From Bacteroidales bacterium UBA6431 (lineage in GTDB: Bacteria > Bacteroidota > Bacteroidia > Bacteroidales > UBA932): a stretch of 15,222 nucleotides of DNA. The notes under the pieces are model-generated. The model saw only the letters and a list, made by a program, of their open reading frames with translations. It searched no databases and was not told the DNA's origin. The translations under genes and the position numbers were made by a program. The DNA lies in NCBI GenBank assembly GCA_002439095.1, contig DJOT01000034.1:1-15222 (forward strand). Reading direction: 5' to 3'. Positions within the stretch are counted from its first letter, which is position 1; every line of letters starts with the position of its first letter. Positions 15,049 to 15,222 of the stretch are shown one piece after another.

Positions 15049-15145
15049 TTCCGGACGCCATAGTGAATCGGTGCTGTGGACACTAGACAACTTTTCACGC
15101 CCGGCGCAGATTTTTCTGTTTCTTTCGTCTTTTGAAGTTTCTTTA

Positions 15146-15176
15146 TTGCGCGTCAGCCGGGAATGCACTATCATTG
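15146..15176 (+). promoter_or_regulatory. Candidate promoter of the gene starting at the right edge
   Basis: TTG (15146-15148) is followed after 20 bases by TATCATTG (15169-15176), close to the Bacteroidetes TAnnTTTG element with one mismatch. It would start transcription near 15183, about 20 bases before the ATG at 15203. It is weaker than the PUL promoter. Confidence 0.45.
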
Positions 15177-15202
15177 CAGCGTAACAATTTAGACAAAAAA
15201 CA

Positions 15203-15222
15203 ATGAAAAACTTCAAGAAAAA
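15203..15222 (+). CDS. Start of a divergent gene, cut by the window edge
   Basis: An A-rich leader precedes ATG AAA AAC TTC AAG AAA, reading MKNFKK. The lysine-rich opening resembles the N-terminus of a Bacteroidetes signal peptide. Only 20 bases are visible, so no product can be named. The upstream promoter-like sequence supports a real start. It is transcribed away from the PUL. Confidence 0.45.

Noticed and set aside
1..15222. Insertion sequence or integrase responsible for the inverted repeats
   Set aside because: No transposase, integrase or clear target-site duplication was found; the repeats contain no coding region long enough for one.

Overview
The window holds one complete polysaccharide utilization locus (PUL) of a Bacteroidetes bacterium, most likely a Bacteroidales member of moderately high G+C. 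The evidence is an adjacent SusC/SusD pair, a perfect Bacteroidetes-type promoter (TTTG-N19-TAnnTTTG) in front of it, A-rich ribosome-binding regions without a Shine-Dalgarno sequence, and Bacteroidetes-style signal peptides. The genus cannot be decided from the sequence alone.

Layout. All six complete genes lie on the minus strand, in transcription order from about 14.1 kb down to 0.6 kb: SusC-like TonB-dependent transporter, SusD-like lipoprotein, GH51-like alpha-L-arabinofuranosidase, two tandem paralogous right-handed beta-helix proteins, and a GH2 glycosidase. The first five genes are separated by only 2-18 bases and are almost certainly co-transcribed. The GH2 gene follows after an 85-base gap that contains a hairpin. 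Two hairpins follow the GH2 stop and probably end transcription. At the extreme right edge another gene seems to start on the plus strand, divergent from the operon.

How the genes work together (inference from families). SusC/SusD capture an oligosaccharide at the outer membrane and import it. The four enzymes carry ordinary secretion signals rather than clear lipoboxes, so they probably work in the periplasm on imported oligosaccharides. The GH51-like and GH2 enzymes would remove terminal arabinofuranose-like and galactose-like sugars. The beta-helix pair, of a type shared with polysaccharide lyases and GH28/GH141-like enzymes, would act on the backbone or a side chain. A plant cell-wall glycan such as pectin side chains or arabinogalactan fits, but the substrate is not proven. 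No regulator, surface glycan-binding protein, sulfatase or inner-membrane transporter is present.

The flanks are unusual. About 0.5 kb on the left and 1 kb on the right carry no convincing gene and are packed with structured repeats. Both contain the same modules in inverted orientation: a perfect 119-base inverted repeat, arrays of an 84-base hairpin-bearing unit, and a long G/C-rich hairpin. That hairpin's loop points the same way on both sides although everything around it is inverted. Both flanks also carry GGTTATAG-type hairpins, and the right flank adds a 51-base tandem repeat and a cluster of GTGCGCAC palindromes. The whole PUL therefore sits between two inverted repeat islands.
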